Source: Pinus tabuliformis
Taxonomy: Eukaryota > Streptophyta > Pinopsida > Pinales > Pinaceae
Direction: 5' to 3'
NCBI GenBank assembly: GCA_031772625.1
Contig: CM062814.1
Span: 825,724,757-825,788,756, forward strand
DNA: 64,000 nt
This document shows, one piece after another, positions 22,239-32,049 of this stretch (position 1 is the stretch's first letter; each line of letters begins with the position of its first letter). Both the position numbers and the translations under genes were made by a program. The notes below the pieces were generated by a model. It worked only from the letters and a program-made list of their open reading frames with translations. It did not search any database and was not told the origin of the DNA.

Positions 22239-23190
22239 TGTTAAAATTGGCAACTAGCGCCAAATTTCATGTGGATCACCTTATTTGTGACTACTGATAT
22301 TTTTCCTAGATTCCTCTCATCGAGAGGTGTAGGATTGATCTAAAGATCATCCGATTCCAATAAGTATTTATGGAGATATGAATTTATTTTCATTATGGAA
22401 AAATTGTCAAAGTCGGCCAACAACTTATGTAGGCTCAGAAGCCCAACAGTCATGTATATTCAACCTCAACGTTTTGCATATAAATACAAGGAGCATTCTC
22501 CTCATTTGGACACTTCATCATCACACACATCTCTCTCTCTCCTGCGCAGAAAGAGTCTCTCTCTCTTTCTCACACGTGTGGCTGAAAGGAAGACGTCCTA
22601 GGGCAAAGAGGACGCAGAAACAGGACAGAAAGTCATCTTTGACTAGCATTGACCAGCGTTGACCTTCCAAGAAGTGTGGATTGGGTGTGGTTGCCTCTCC
22701 TAGGCAAGCCGCAATTTTTGGCACAAAAATTGAGGTGATCTGACCTCAGGTTTGACCAGTATTGACTGCCCTAGTTTAGGGCTGCAGTCAACTTCAGAAA
22801 TCTGCACTTTGACTGAATTTTTGGGGCTGTTCTAGGGCTGCTTCTTCAGGCTGTTCAAGGGCAAGTTGACTGGAAATTGACCGAGCATATTGGAGGTCAA
22901 TTTCCACTCATTTGACTAAGTTTGACTTTGTTGATCTAGGGTTTGCTGCTGTTGATACAAAATTTCAGAAATCAGATTTTGTACTATTTCTCTCCGCTGA
23001 ACTATTGAAGATAAAAGAAGATTTGATCAAAGGGTTTCCCCATATTGGGGCTTGTCTTGACTTTTTTTTCTGTTGATCATTTAATGTTCTATCTGCACTT
23101 TACATTATGCACATGTGATTGCTAATCTGTGAATAATATTAAAGAAAATAAGTAAACTGCTCTAAACATAGGACATACCATAATTTAACA
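22239..23190 (+). repeat. 5' LTR of element A (952 bp)
   Basis: TGTTAAAATTGG to TAATTTAACA. It differs from the 3' LTR by scattered substitutions and by lacking a ~34-base segment that the 3' LTR has near 28890-28925. A TATA box (tataaata) lies at 22479-22486, followed by a CT microsatellite near 22525-22560. Confidence 0.95.
22479..22486 (+). promoter_or_regulatory. TATA box of the element A 5' LTR
   Basis: tataaata, at the same place as 28313-28320 in the other LTR. It would set the start of genomic RNA. Confidence 0.65.
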
Positions 23191-23202
23191 TGGTATCAGA
23201 GT
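23191..23202 (+). other. Primer binding site of element A
   Basis: TGGTATCAGAGT follows the LTR end directly. It matches the initiator-methionine tRNA site except for the last base. Confidence 0.92.
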
Positions 23203-23279
23203 TGAGGTGAAGACAAAGCCCAAACAAGAGCAAGAGCAATCACCGAAGAGAAGGTTGGCAAGGCTATCTAAAACAAACC

Positions 23280-24185
23280 ATGGGGTCCTCAACACACTTC
23301 CCTGCTGAAGACAAACTCCGTGAGAAGTCTGACTACCACGGATGGAAGATGTCTCTCAATCTAACATTAGAAGAACAAGAAGTGTTGGATCATGTGAGAG
23401 GCAGAATTGTTGAGCCTCCATCAAATGCATCCGCTACTGCTAGGAACAAATGGACCAAGGGAGAAGTCAAAGCAAGGAAGATCATCCGGGACTCTATCGA
23501 CAAGCGCTTGGTGGCCTACGTTTCCAACCTGAACACCTCCAAGGAAATCTACGATAGACTGGTGAGTTTATTTAAAGTTAATGATGCAAATCAAGTTTTG
23601 TTTCTTAGAAATAAGCTGAAGGAAATTAAGAAGGGCAAAGATGAGAGTATGCAAGCAAACTTCTTAAGGATCACCGAGATCAAGAACGATCTCCTATCTA
23701 TTGGGGAAGTAATTCCGGACAGGGAAATGACACTCACAACTCTTGGATCACTACCATCCAAATGGTATGTATTCAGGACTACTCTTCTCAACAATAACGT
23801 AATTCCTGGATTCGAGGAATTAATGGCCAAATGCATTCAAGAAGAAACAAGGATGGAAGAACAAGAAATGCCCATACTTAAGGCTCATCCCTCTGCCTTT
23901 TCTTCTCATACTAAAAGAAGAAACAATTCCGAGGCTAAATTCAAAAGAAAGGTTGGACCAAAGGGTGGAAGAAAAGGACGATGTTATAATTGCAATAAAA
24001 TAGGTCACTATTCAAGGGAGTGCCCTGATAAAAGGGACTCTCACCGGGACGATGATCAAAATCCCTCTCAAGGAAATCAAAGGAATGACAGGACAAAAGG
24101 AAGAGGTAAAAGAAGCGTCGGAAATCAAGGAAGAGGACAACCATTCAAGAAGGCAAGAAATTCTAGGTATGAATCTAACACCGTA
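23280..24185 (+). pseudogene. copia Gag, element A
   Basis: Starts MGSSTHFPAEDKL at 23280, 90 bases after the primer site. It carries the UBN2-type Gag domain (YHGWKMSLNLTLEEQE, FLRNKLKEIKKGKDE). Basic tracts follow, with one CCHC knuckle, CYNCNKIGHYSRECP, near residue 240. The Gag part is open and continues in frame into the protease. Gag would build virus-like particles and package element RNA. Confidence 0.9.
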
Positions 24186-24985
24186 AACAATAAGCAAGAT
24201 GAATATTATCTACTGGTAGCGCTATCTACTACTGCTCCCCCGAACTCGCGGGGAAATTGGCTTATTGATAGTGGTGCCTCAAGGAACTTCACTGGTTACA
24301 AAGAAGCTCTCTATGATCTGATAGAGAAGGAAACCAACCTGGAAATTGTTCTTGGAGATAATACAAAATATCCCGTGAAAGGCGTTGGAAATGTCACTCT
24401 TCAATTGAATTAGGGAAATACAATTCATCTACAAGATGTGTTATATGTACCTAATCTCAAAAAGAACCTGGTGTCCGTTTCGACAATGGAAGACAAAGGC
24501 TACAAGGTGACGTTCAGCGATGGTAAGGTACATGTATGGAAAAAGAATATTAAAGATGCTTTCACTCTCGGGTTTCGAGTTGATTCATTATATCAGGTCG
24601 AAGGAAGTCCGCTAGGTGTCATGTCTTGTGACACAACTCTTCAGTCCGAACTATGGCATCGGAGGTTTGCTCACCTTCATTATAAAGCTCTACCCGATGT
24701 AAGAAAGATGGTGACAGGGATGCCAGAATTCTGAGTAGAGCAAGAAGGTGTATGTCCGGGATGTGCCGAAGGAAAGCTCAAAAGGGGACCCTTCCCCTCA
24801 AGCCAAAGCAAGACCTCTGATATATTGCAATTGATTCACTCAGACATATCAAGTATGATGCCTGTGAACTCCTTGGGAGGATATTCATATTATCTCACTT
24901 TTACAGATGATTATTCTGGCAAGTCTTGGATATACTTCTTGAAAAAGAAGGATGAAGTGTTCTCCTAGTTTCAACACTTCAAACC
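24186..24985 (+). pseudogene. copia protease and pre-integrase, element A
   Basis: NWLIDSGASRNFTG marks the aspartic protease. A TAG at 24411 replaces the glutamine that element 1 has at this position (LNQS). The frame continues with LYVPNLKKNLVS, then ELWHRRFAHLHYKAL and CPGCAEGKLKRG of the zinc region, after another stop near 24732. The first integrase Asp lies in LIHSDIS near 24840. A TAG at 24966 interrupts the core. Confidence 0.88.
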
Positions 24986-25762
24986 CTTGATCGAAAATCA
25001 AACCGAGAAGAAGATCAAGATCCTAAGAACTGATAATGGGACTGAATATGAATCCAATGAGTTTCATGACTTTTGTAAAAAATCTGGCATTAAGAGGGAG
25101 ACTACCACACCATATACTCCTGAGAAAAATGGTGTGGCGGAAAGGAAGAATTGCACAATTCTGGAAGTTGTTCGTGCTATGCTCCATGATCAAAGACTTC
25201 TGAAGTTTCTATGGGCCAAAGCTGCAAACACCGCCATATATGTACAAAACCGATGCCCTCATCAAGCATTGGGTTCCAAGACTCCCGAAGAAATGTTCAC
25301 TGGTAAGAAACCTGACGTATCTCATTTTAGAATTTTTGCAAGCCGTGTATATTTTCATGTACCGAAGGAGAAAAGAAATAAATTGGGTGCATCTGGAAAG
25401 AAAGGAATCTTCGTGGGTTATAGCGAAAATACTAAGGGCTACAGAATCTATGTGGTTGGTCAAAGGGAAGTCGAAATTAGCCATGATGTCACCTTTGATG
25501 AAGATATGGCTCTTAGCAAAGTAGACAATCTTCCTACTCAAAGAGGATCTAAAGAAGCCAACACCAGGGAACCAAAGGAAAAGGAAGAAGAGACGATGCC
25601 CGATGTGGAAGAACCTATGGATCCTATTGATCCCCCTCTGCATGAGCCTTCCTCTTCTAGGAAGAGGCCTTCATGGCTTAGGGGGACACTTGATGATGCT
25701 GAAGGACACATTGCACCCTAAGGAACCTTCCGTGAAAGTAAGAAGCCGAACAGGTATTAGGG
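24986..25762 (+). pseudogene. copia integrase, element A
   Basis: Open frame of 244 residues with RTDNGTEYESNEF and NGVAERKNCT (second Asp and Glu of the catalytic triad), then QALGSKTPEEMFTGKKP and SHFRIFASRVYFHVP. GYSENTKGYRIY and SHDVTFDED follow. An acidic, proline-rich linker (EEPMDPIDPPLHEPSSSRK) leads to RT. Stops at 25719 and near 25759 separate it from RT. Confidence 0.88.
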
Positions 25763-26640
25763 ATACTTGACTATCATGAGCACAATCATCCAAAATGAGC
25801 CTTCATCATTCACAGATGCCGTCAAGCATCAAGTATGGAAGGATGCTATGGCTGAGGAATATGAGTCCATCATGAAAAATGATGTTTGGGATGTGGTCCC
25901 CCGACCTCTGGACAAAGCTGTTGTCACCTCAAAATGGCTTTACAAGATAAAGCATGCAGTTGATGGAAGTGCAGAAAAATATAAGGCTTGTTTTGTCGCT
26001 CGTGGCTTCTCTTAGAAGGAAGGTATAGACTATGACGAGATATTTGCACCTGTTGCCCGATACACCACCATCCGCTCAATCATAGCCCTTGCTGCTTTGC
26101 AAGGATGGAACCTACATTAGATGGATGTCAAGACTGCGTTCTTACATGGTTCGATCAAAGAGGAGGTCTACGTGGAACAACCCGAAGTATTTGAGATATA
26201 TGATCGAAAATCTCATGTGTGCAGGTTGAAGAAGGTCCTCCATGGGCTGAAGCAAGCACCCCGAGCATGGTATGAAAGGATCGATAGCTACTTGATAAAG
26301 TTGGGATTCACAGGTGCAAACCCCTCATTCACAAATGTAAGAGGGAGCTAGTTTCTGAGTTCAAGATGAAAGACCTAGGACTTATGCACTACTTCCTAGG
26401 ACTGGAAGTCTAGCAAAAGCCAGGGGAGATTTTCCTATCTCAAGGAAAATATGTGGTGAAGATATTGGAAAGATTTGGTATGGTGGACTGCAAGCCCGTA
26501 ACTACCCCAATGGAATTTGACTTCAAGAAGTTAAATGGTAGTGCTGCTGGACCTGTGTTACGAAATGCTACCAAGTATCGTCAACTCGTCGGAGCATTGA
26601 TGTTCCTGGTGAACTCCCGTCCGGATATATGCTTTGCAGT
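25763..26640 (+). pseudogene. copia reverse transcriptase with the active site deleted, element A
   Basis: Visible are QVWKDAMAEEYESIMKN, SKWLYKIKHAVDGS, then [22 protein letters not shown] and [18 protein letters not shown] codons at 26013 and 26118 replace glutamines. After LGFT (about 26310) roughly 32 residues found in element 1, including YVDD, are missing. The frame resumes out of phase at a PLIHK-like motif (about 26322). KYVVKILERFGMVDCKPV follows. The enzyme cannot be active. Confidence 0.9.
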
Positions 26641-27240
26641 AAACATATGGTTGAACCTCACCACACACATTGGATTGGTGCCAAGAATCTGTTGAAATAT
26701 CTTCATGGCACAATTACTCAAGGGTTAAGATACACTGCCGGAGATGTGAGACTACTTGGATACACTGATACTGATTGGGCAGGCAGTGTGGTGGACCGTA
26801 AGAGCACCTCCAGGTGTTGTTTCTATTTGGGATCTACCTTGATATCCTGAATGAGCAGGAAGCAGAAGTCAGTAGCTTTGAGCACCGCCGAGGCAGAGTC
26901 CATTGCTCCCAGTATGGCCTCCTGCGAGGCAGTCTGGTTGCGAAAGCTCTTCAGTGAGTTGTTTGGATTTACATTGGATACCACCGTGATCCTGTGTGAC
27001 AACCAGAGCGAGATTCGTTTATCAGAAAATCCCATATCCCATGATCGCTCCAAGCATATCAATATCAGGTACCACTATATTCGAGATATGGTGCAGCGGG
27101 GAGCTATAAGGCTCCAACATATCGGTACAGATGAACAGATCGCTGAAATTTTGACAAAGCCCCTGGGAAAGGTCAAATTCTTGACTTTTCGAGAACGACT
27201 TGGTGTCGTTCAGAGACCCTCTTATGAGGGTCAAGTATGA
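26629..27240 (+). pseudogene. copia RNase H, element A
   Basis: Contains WIGAKNLLKYLHGT, YTDTDWAGSVVDRKST and, after a TGA in place of Trp at 26848, MSRKQKSVALSTAEAE. LCDNQSEIRLSENP, HDRSKHINIRYHYIRD and IAEILTKPLGKVKF follow. It ends at 27240. A 10-base deletion at about 26645 shifts the frame before this block. Confidence 0.9.
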
Positions 27241-28056
27241 TGTATTGAGCTCTGGGAGCTCCAGGGGGGCACGGGGTACTTCTTGGAGCGACATGTGACC
27301 ACAGGGCGACTCACCATCCCCTGGTGGTACACTATGTACAGGGTAAAGAGGTTCAACCTTTTCCCTGCAATACCCCGTGGCGATTGTGGACAGGATGATT
27401 CGTTCTCCTGTGAGCCAGGATGATTCGTTCTCCGTGGCAACTGTCGACAGGATGATTCATTCTCCTGTGGGCCAGGATGATTCGTTCTCTGTGGCGACTG
27501 TGGAACAGGATGATTCGTTCTCTTGTGGGCCAGGATGATTCGTTCTCCATGGCGACTGTGGACAAGATGATTCGTTCTCCTGTGGGTCAGGATGATTCGT
27601 TCTCCGTGGCGACTGTGGAACAGGATGATTCGTTCTCCTGTGGGCCAGGATGATTCGTTCTCTATGGCATCCACTGACAGGATGATTCGTTCTCCTGTCG
27701 AGGCATCCTACCCATGCAATCTGGGACTCATGGGAAGTACGTCTCATCTAATCAATGAGCAAGGAAATGAGGATAGGGACCATAGTAGTACTATCGATGG
27801 ACGCATCGTTGTATCTATCATACTCCCTATGCTAAGATGACCTCCATTGATCTGGGATCAATGAGAGTGGTACACACTCTGAGACTGACTTTGGGTCAAT
27901 GGAGGATAGTATGATACATCCTCGGTCATTTCTTCTTCTTCATAATTCGAGCAAGAGCCAAGCAGAACAGAGCAGAGTAGGGGACAAGTTGTACAGGGCA
28001 GTGCATTTGATGGATGAATAGTAGCGACAATCAGATGGATTGCTAATGGAGTTCTC
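27241..28056 (+). other. Long 3' untranslated region of element A
   Basis: About 0.8 kb between the pol stop and the polypurine tract. It contains the tandem repeat at 27391-27695 and then a conserved segment (27700-27900) that is also present, in reverse orientation, at 1-190 in element 1. No convincing gene. Minus-strand open frames over the repeat arise because the repeat lacks stops. Confidence 0.75.
27391..27695. repeat. Tandem repeat in the 3' region of element A
   Basis: Eleven copies of caggatgattcgttctc with small variations start near 27391, 27416, 27448, 27473, 27506, 27531, 27563, 27588, 27621, 27646 and 27678. Spacing alternates between 25 and 32-33 bases, so the higher-order unit is 57-58 bp. 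Confidence 0.93.
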
Positions 28057-28072
28057 CCTAGTTGAGAGGGAG
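28057..28072 (+). other. Polypurine tract of element A
   Basis: gttgagagggag immediately before the 3' LTR. Confidence 0.8.
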
Positions 28073-29058
28073 TGTTAAAATTGGCAACTAGGGCCAAACT
28101 CCACGTGGATCACCTTATTTATGACTACTGATATTTTTCCCAGATTCCTCTCATCGAGAGGTGTAGGATTGATCTAAAGATCATCCGACTCCGATAAGTA
28201 TTTATGGAGATATGAATTTATTTTCATTATGGAAAAATTGTCAAAGTCGGCCAGCAACTTATGTAGGCTCAGAAGCCCAACAGTCATGTCTATTCAACCT
28301 CAACGTTTTGCATATAAATACAAGGAGCATTCTCCTCATTTGGACACTTCATCATCACACACATCTCTCTCTCTCTCCTGCGCAGAAAGAGTCTCTCTCT
28401 CTTTCTTACACGTGTGGCTGAAAGGAAGATGTCCTAGGGCAAAGAGGACGCAGAAACAAGACAGCAAGTCATCTTTGACCAACGTTGACCAGCGTTGACC
28501 TTCCAAGAAGTGTGTATTGGGTGTGGTTGTCTCTCCTAGGTAGGCCGCAATTTTTGGCACAAAAATCGAGGTGATCTGACCTTAGGTTTGACCAGTATTG
28601 ACTGCCCTAGTTTAGCGCTGTAGTCAATTTCAGAAATCTACACTTTGACTGAATTTTTGGGGCTGTTCTAGGGCTGCTTCTTCAGGTTGTTCAAGGGCAA
28701 GTTGACTGGAAATTGACCAAGCATATTGGAGGTCAATTTCCACTCATTTGACTAAGTTTGACTTTGCTGATCTAGGGTTTGCTGCCACTGATACAAAATT
28801 TCAGAAATCAGATTTTGTACTATTTCTCTCTGCTGAACTATTGAAGATAAAAGAAGATTTGATCAAAGGGTTTCCCCATATTGGGGTTTGTCCCTGGCTA
28901 GCCGCCACATCTTGTGTCTCTTGTCTTGGCTTGTTTTCTATTGATCGTTTAATGTTCTATCTGCACTTTACTTTATGCACATGTGATTGCTAATCTGTGG
29001 ATAATATTAAAGAAAATAAGTAAATTGCTCTAAGCATAAAACATACCATAATTTAACA
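28073..29058 (+). repeat. 3' LTR of element A (986 bp)
   Basis: Starts TGTTAAAATTGG, ends TAATTTAACA. It has a TATA box at 28313-28320. It carries a ~34-base segment near 28890-28925 that is absent from the 5' LTR. Confidence 0.95.
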
Positions 29059-30242
29059 ATTAGATGGACATCTATTCTTTATATATACAACACATAGAAC
29101 TGCATCAGCGCAAAACATCATTTTTACATTTTTGAAGAACAACATGGAGCGTACCATATTTAAGATTGTCCTATTCATTCTTTCAGCTACACCATTTTGT
29201 TGGGGATTATAAGGCACAGTTGTTTGATGTTTGATCCCATGTTGGCGAAGATAGTTTTCAAATTCATTTGAAGTGTATTCTTTTCCATTATCAGTGCGAA
29301 TAGAGCCAATATGAGATTGTGCATCATTTTCAATCCATATATGAAAGTTCTTGAATGTTTGAAAAGCATCAGATTTGTTCTTCAATAAATAAACCCAACA
29401 CATTCTGGTGTAGTCATCAATAAATGTCATCATATATTTATTTCCATTTGCAGAAGGAACAGGCATTGGACCACATAAATCTGAATGAATGAATTCAAGT
29501 TTTCTATGTGCTCTGGAGTGTGAATCATGAAATCAATGTTTGCTATGCTTTCCTAAAATGCAAGCATCACATTGCTTAAGCTTTCTAGGAATTGTAGGCA
29601 AACCAATAACACCATTTTTCTTCAACAAGCAGAGGCTGTCATAGTTCAAATGTCCAAATCTAGCATGCCATAATAAACTTGATGGAAGTGTACCTTCTTC
29701 ATAATGAGAATTGTATGAGAAATGTTGTGCACAAGCAGAGGTACCCTGCAGCTTGAGAACTTAGAAACCTTTCTTCTTCTATGCCTGTCATGACAAGTGA
29801 GTGGTCAGATGCTTTTCTCACCTCAAGCTTGCCATCAAACATATGAATGGAGTGACCTTGCTAGTGGATGTGGACCAAGAACAGCAAGTTTCTCCTCAGC
29901 TGTGGGAGATATAGAACATGATGCAGAAGAAAGTTTGGACAACCAGGCAATTTAAGCCTGATTGTGCCAAGCCCTGATGGCTTGAATTTTGATTGGTCTG
30001 CAAAATATACTGCTCCATCAACATGGTCAGTAAATTCTTCAAAAAAATCTTGATTCTTTTCTATGTGTCATGTGGCAAGTTGCTCCTGAATCAAGCAACC
30101 AATCATTTTTCGAAGAAGCAAGTGAAGCATTAAATAAGTCTTCATTTACTCCAATATTACATTGTGCCACAATATAATGAGGGAATTCAGGTGCTTTACC
30201 TTTGTCTGTGTCATTAGTTTTACCTTTGGGTTGGTTTCTTTG
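29059..30242 (-). pseudogene. copia protease and integrase N-terminal and core part, copia B (upstream of the insertion)
   Basis: From 30242 the frame shows a linker and WLLDSGATCHMT (protease) near 30100-30060. LLWHARFGHLNYDSL and CDACILGKH (zinc region) lie near 29680-29560. The core has EFIHSDLCGPM, RTDNGKEYTSNEF and NGVAERMNRT. It is cut at NRCPSN by element A. A few stops occur (near 29760 and 29532). Confidence 0.9.
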
Positions 30243-31058
30243 CTACTCAATTTTGTCCCAAAGGAGCTTGCATGTGGAGGCATCATGTGATCCATTTCTT
30301 TTGCAGCATATGCAGTGCAAATCTGACTTTTCTCCTTGAGAGTGTCTGCCCCACCTGCCTCTGAAATATCTTCCTCTTCCTCTTCGACCACCTCTTCCTC
30401 TAGAAAAATCTTGGGCAAGATTCTTTTCTTTATGAGCAAGGCACACAGCCTCTTCAAAAGATTCAGGGGTTGTCTTCTTTCCAAAAGCTTTCTCTCTTTC
30501 AGCAAATTTTTTCACAAGAGAGTCAAAGGTAATATCTTTGAGATTTCCATTTGCTTGCAATGACTCAAGATAGTTGGAGTAACTAGGATAAAGTGCCTTG
30601 AGAAAAGCGATCAGAGGAATATCCAGTTCAACCTTAGTGGCTTTGATATCATGCATTATAGATGTTACTTCGGATGCAAGAGCAAGAGGATCATTATTTT
30701 GTAATTCAAGGGTGAAGAGTTTAATCATGAGTTGAACAACTTCAAGTGCAAAGTGTGAGTCATAGTGTTCCTTCAGCTTTTGTAAGGCTTCGAATGCATT
30801 TGAAAATGGCAAAATATGTCGACTCACCTCTTCACTTACAGATGCTGCAATCAATGCATAGGCTTTGTTGTTCTTATTTTCCCAAATGGTGAGCTCCTTG
30901 TCTGAGGTAGGCTGGACTGGCGCTTCGTCTCCTTCTCCAATACACACTCCTTTCCATAGCTCATTAAAAATGAGAGTGTGTTGGATTTTCCTCGACCATT
31001 CAGGATAATTCTCCTTGCTAGTGAGAACTATTCCCACAATAGATATGATTGAATGCAT
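30243..31058 (-). pseudogene. copia Gag, copia B
   Basis: A 271-residue open frame starts at 31058 (MHSIISIVG). It has a retrotran_gag/UBN2-type domain with YPEWSRKIQHTLIFNELW early and LKALYPSYSNYLESL in the middle. An arginine-glycine-rich segment (RGRGGRRGRGRYFRGRWG) follows, then a knuckle-like CICCKRNGSHDASTC. A TAG at 30243 separates it from the protease. The usual start motif and leader are present only in part, since the LTR and primer site are missing upstream. Confidence 0.88.
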
Positions 31059-31060
31059 AT

Positions 31061-32036
31061 CGTTATACCAACAGCATTCAACCTGGTATCGCCTTCTTTC
31101 ACCCGTATACTAGAGTTTGACGTTTAAGAGATGAATGGCGGAGATGAGCGACGAAGATGAGTGGAGGAGATGAACGAAGGAGATGAGCGGAGGAGGGTCG
31201 TCGATGGTAAGCGATCAACGGTTATTGCAAACAAAACAAGTCAGGGCGATAACCACGGCTAAAGGCAGATTTCGGGTTACAAGTGGGATTTCGGGTGGAT
31301 AAAAAACGGTAAGTGGTATTGAGAGGGGAGTGCCTGATTCCATTGAGGGGTTGACACGTAGCGACTAGGGGAGAGAGAAAAACCGCTCATATCGAGCAGG
31401 TAACTCTCGTGCAACTAATGCACCCGAAATCGCTATAAACCGTTGGATTTGGAGGTTACGATCAACGGTGGAGATTAAAAGGCACTTTTCAGGCAAGTAA
31501 CTGTCGTGCAAGTGGTCCCCTCTGAAATCAATGTCAGCCGTCAGATCTGGAGGTTGAGATCAACGATGGAGAATGAGCCAGATAAAGTGAAACCTTGGGA
31601 ACTGTGTCCGAGCGGGTTTAATGAAGGATATGATCGCATCGCAAACATGTAGCGGTATTGATCGAGGAAAGAGATTTGCGATATGCGATTAAAAAGCGGA
31701 CCCGACGATTTATATATGGGTTTATAATACTTGAGATCCAGCTCAAGGGAATACGGAAAAGGATATATGTGAATACGAAAAAAGATATATGGTTTTTCAA
31801 TGTGAAAGGGTATATATACCATACTCAGAGCAGGAGGAAATCCAAGTCATTACAGCACCTTCGACAAATGTATTAAACGAAAAATGAACGAAAGCTCTCC
31901 TTCGGCTTCAATGCACCATTCGACGCAACAACAATGAATGAGATTTCACAGGACTAGTGTTTTAGCCTCTGGAATTCTAGTCCACAATAGCACTTGAGCA
32001 TTTTTGTGATTTAGACCCACAGCTGGCCAAAATCAT
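31061..32036 (-). other. 5' internal region of element E, non-coding
   Basis: Lies between the primer site of element E and the gag of copia B. No gene is seen. It contains the 13-bp repeat at 31128-31192 and TATA-like AT-rich stretches at 31700-31830. The exact border with copia B is not visible. Confidence 0.5.
31128..31192. repeat. Five tandem copies of a 13-bp unit
   Basis: Units gagatgaatggcg, gagatgagcgacg, aagatgagtggag, gagatgaacgaag and gagatgagcggag follow each other without gaps. Confidence 0.92.
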
Positions 32037-32048
32037 GCTCTGATACCA
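32037..32048 (-). other. Primer binding site of element E
   Basis: The minus strand reads TGGTATCAGAGC, one base away from the LTR. Exact match to the initiator-methionine tRNA site. Confidence 0.92.
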
Positions 32049-32049
32049 C

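Larger units (their letters stand above)
22239..29058 (+). mobile_element. Ty1/copia element A, complete ends, target duplication ATTAG
   Basis: LTRs 22239-23190 and 28073-29058 are nearly identical and bounded by TG/CA. ATTAG flanks both sides (22234-22238, 29059-29063). A primer binding site follows the 5' LTR and a polypurine tract precedes the 3' LTR. The internal region encodes Gag, protease, integrase, RT and RNase H. Several stops and a deletion of the RT active site make it defective. It is the youngest layer of the nest and is the same family as element 1. Confidence 0.96.
19848..31060 (-). mobile_element. Ty1/copia element B inside element E, split by element A
   Basis: The minus strand carries gag, protease, integrase, RT and RNase H in copia order, a polypurine tract and part of a 3' LTR. 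The integrase is interrupted at 22239-29058 by element A, with ATTAG on both sides. No 5' LTR or good primer site was found before gag, so the element is truncated at that end. Few stops interrupt the coding region. It is one of the better-preserved pol genes here. Confidence 0.85.

Noticed and set aside
22378-22662. Open frames within the LTRs of element A (also 28212-28498)
   Set aside because: They lie in the U3/R part around the TATA box, occur in both LTR copies and have no protein motif.
23191-23202. tRNA-like sequence at the LTR ends
   Set aside because: Only the 12-base primer binding site is present. No tRNA gene fold or promoter boxes surround it. The same holds for the sites at 3139, 8817, 32037, 34554, 48102, 52317 and 59327.
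27391-27695. CRISPR-like array of repeats with alternating spacers
   Set aside because: The spacers are themselves repeated, the repeats are variable, and the array lies inside a plant retrotransposon.
27231-27747. Three overlapping minus-strand open frames with repeated ENESSW/RTNHPGPQ words
   Set aside because: They are produced by the tandem repeat, which lacks stops in several frames. The real coding strand of the element is plus, and the region follows the pol stop.
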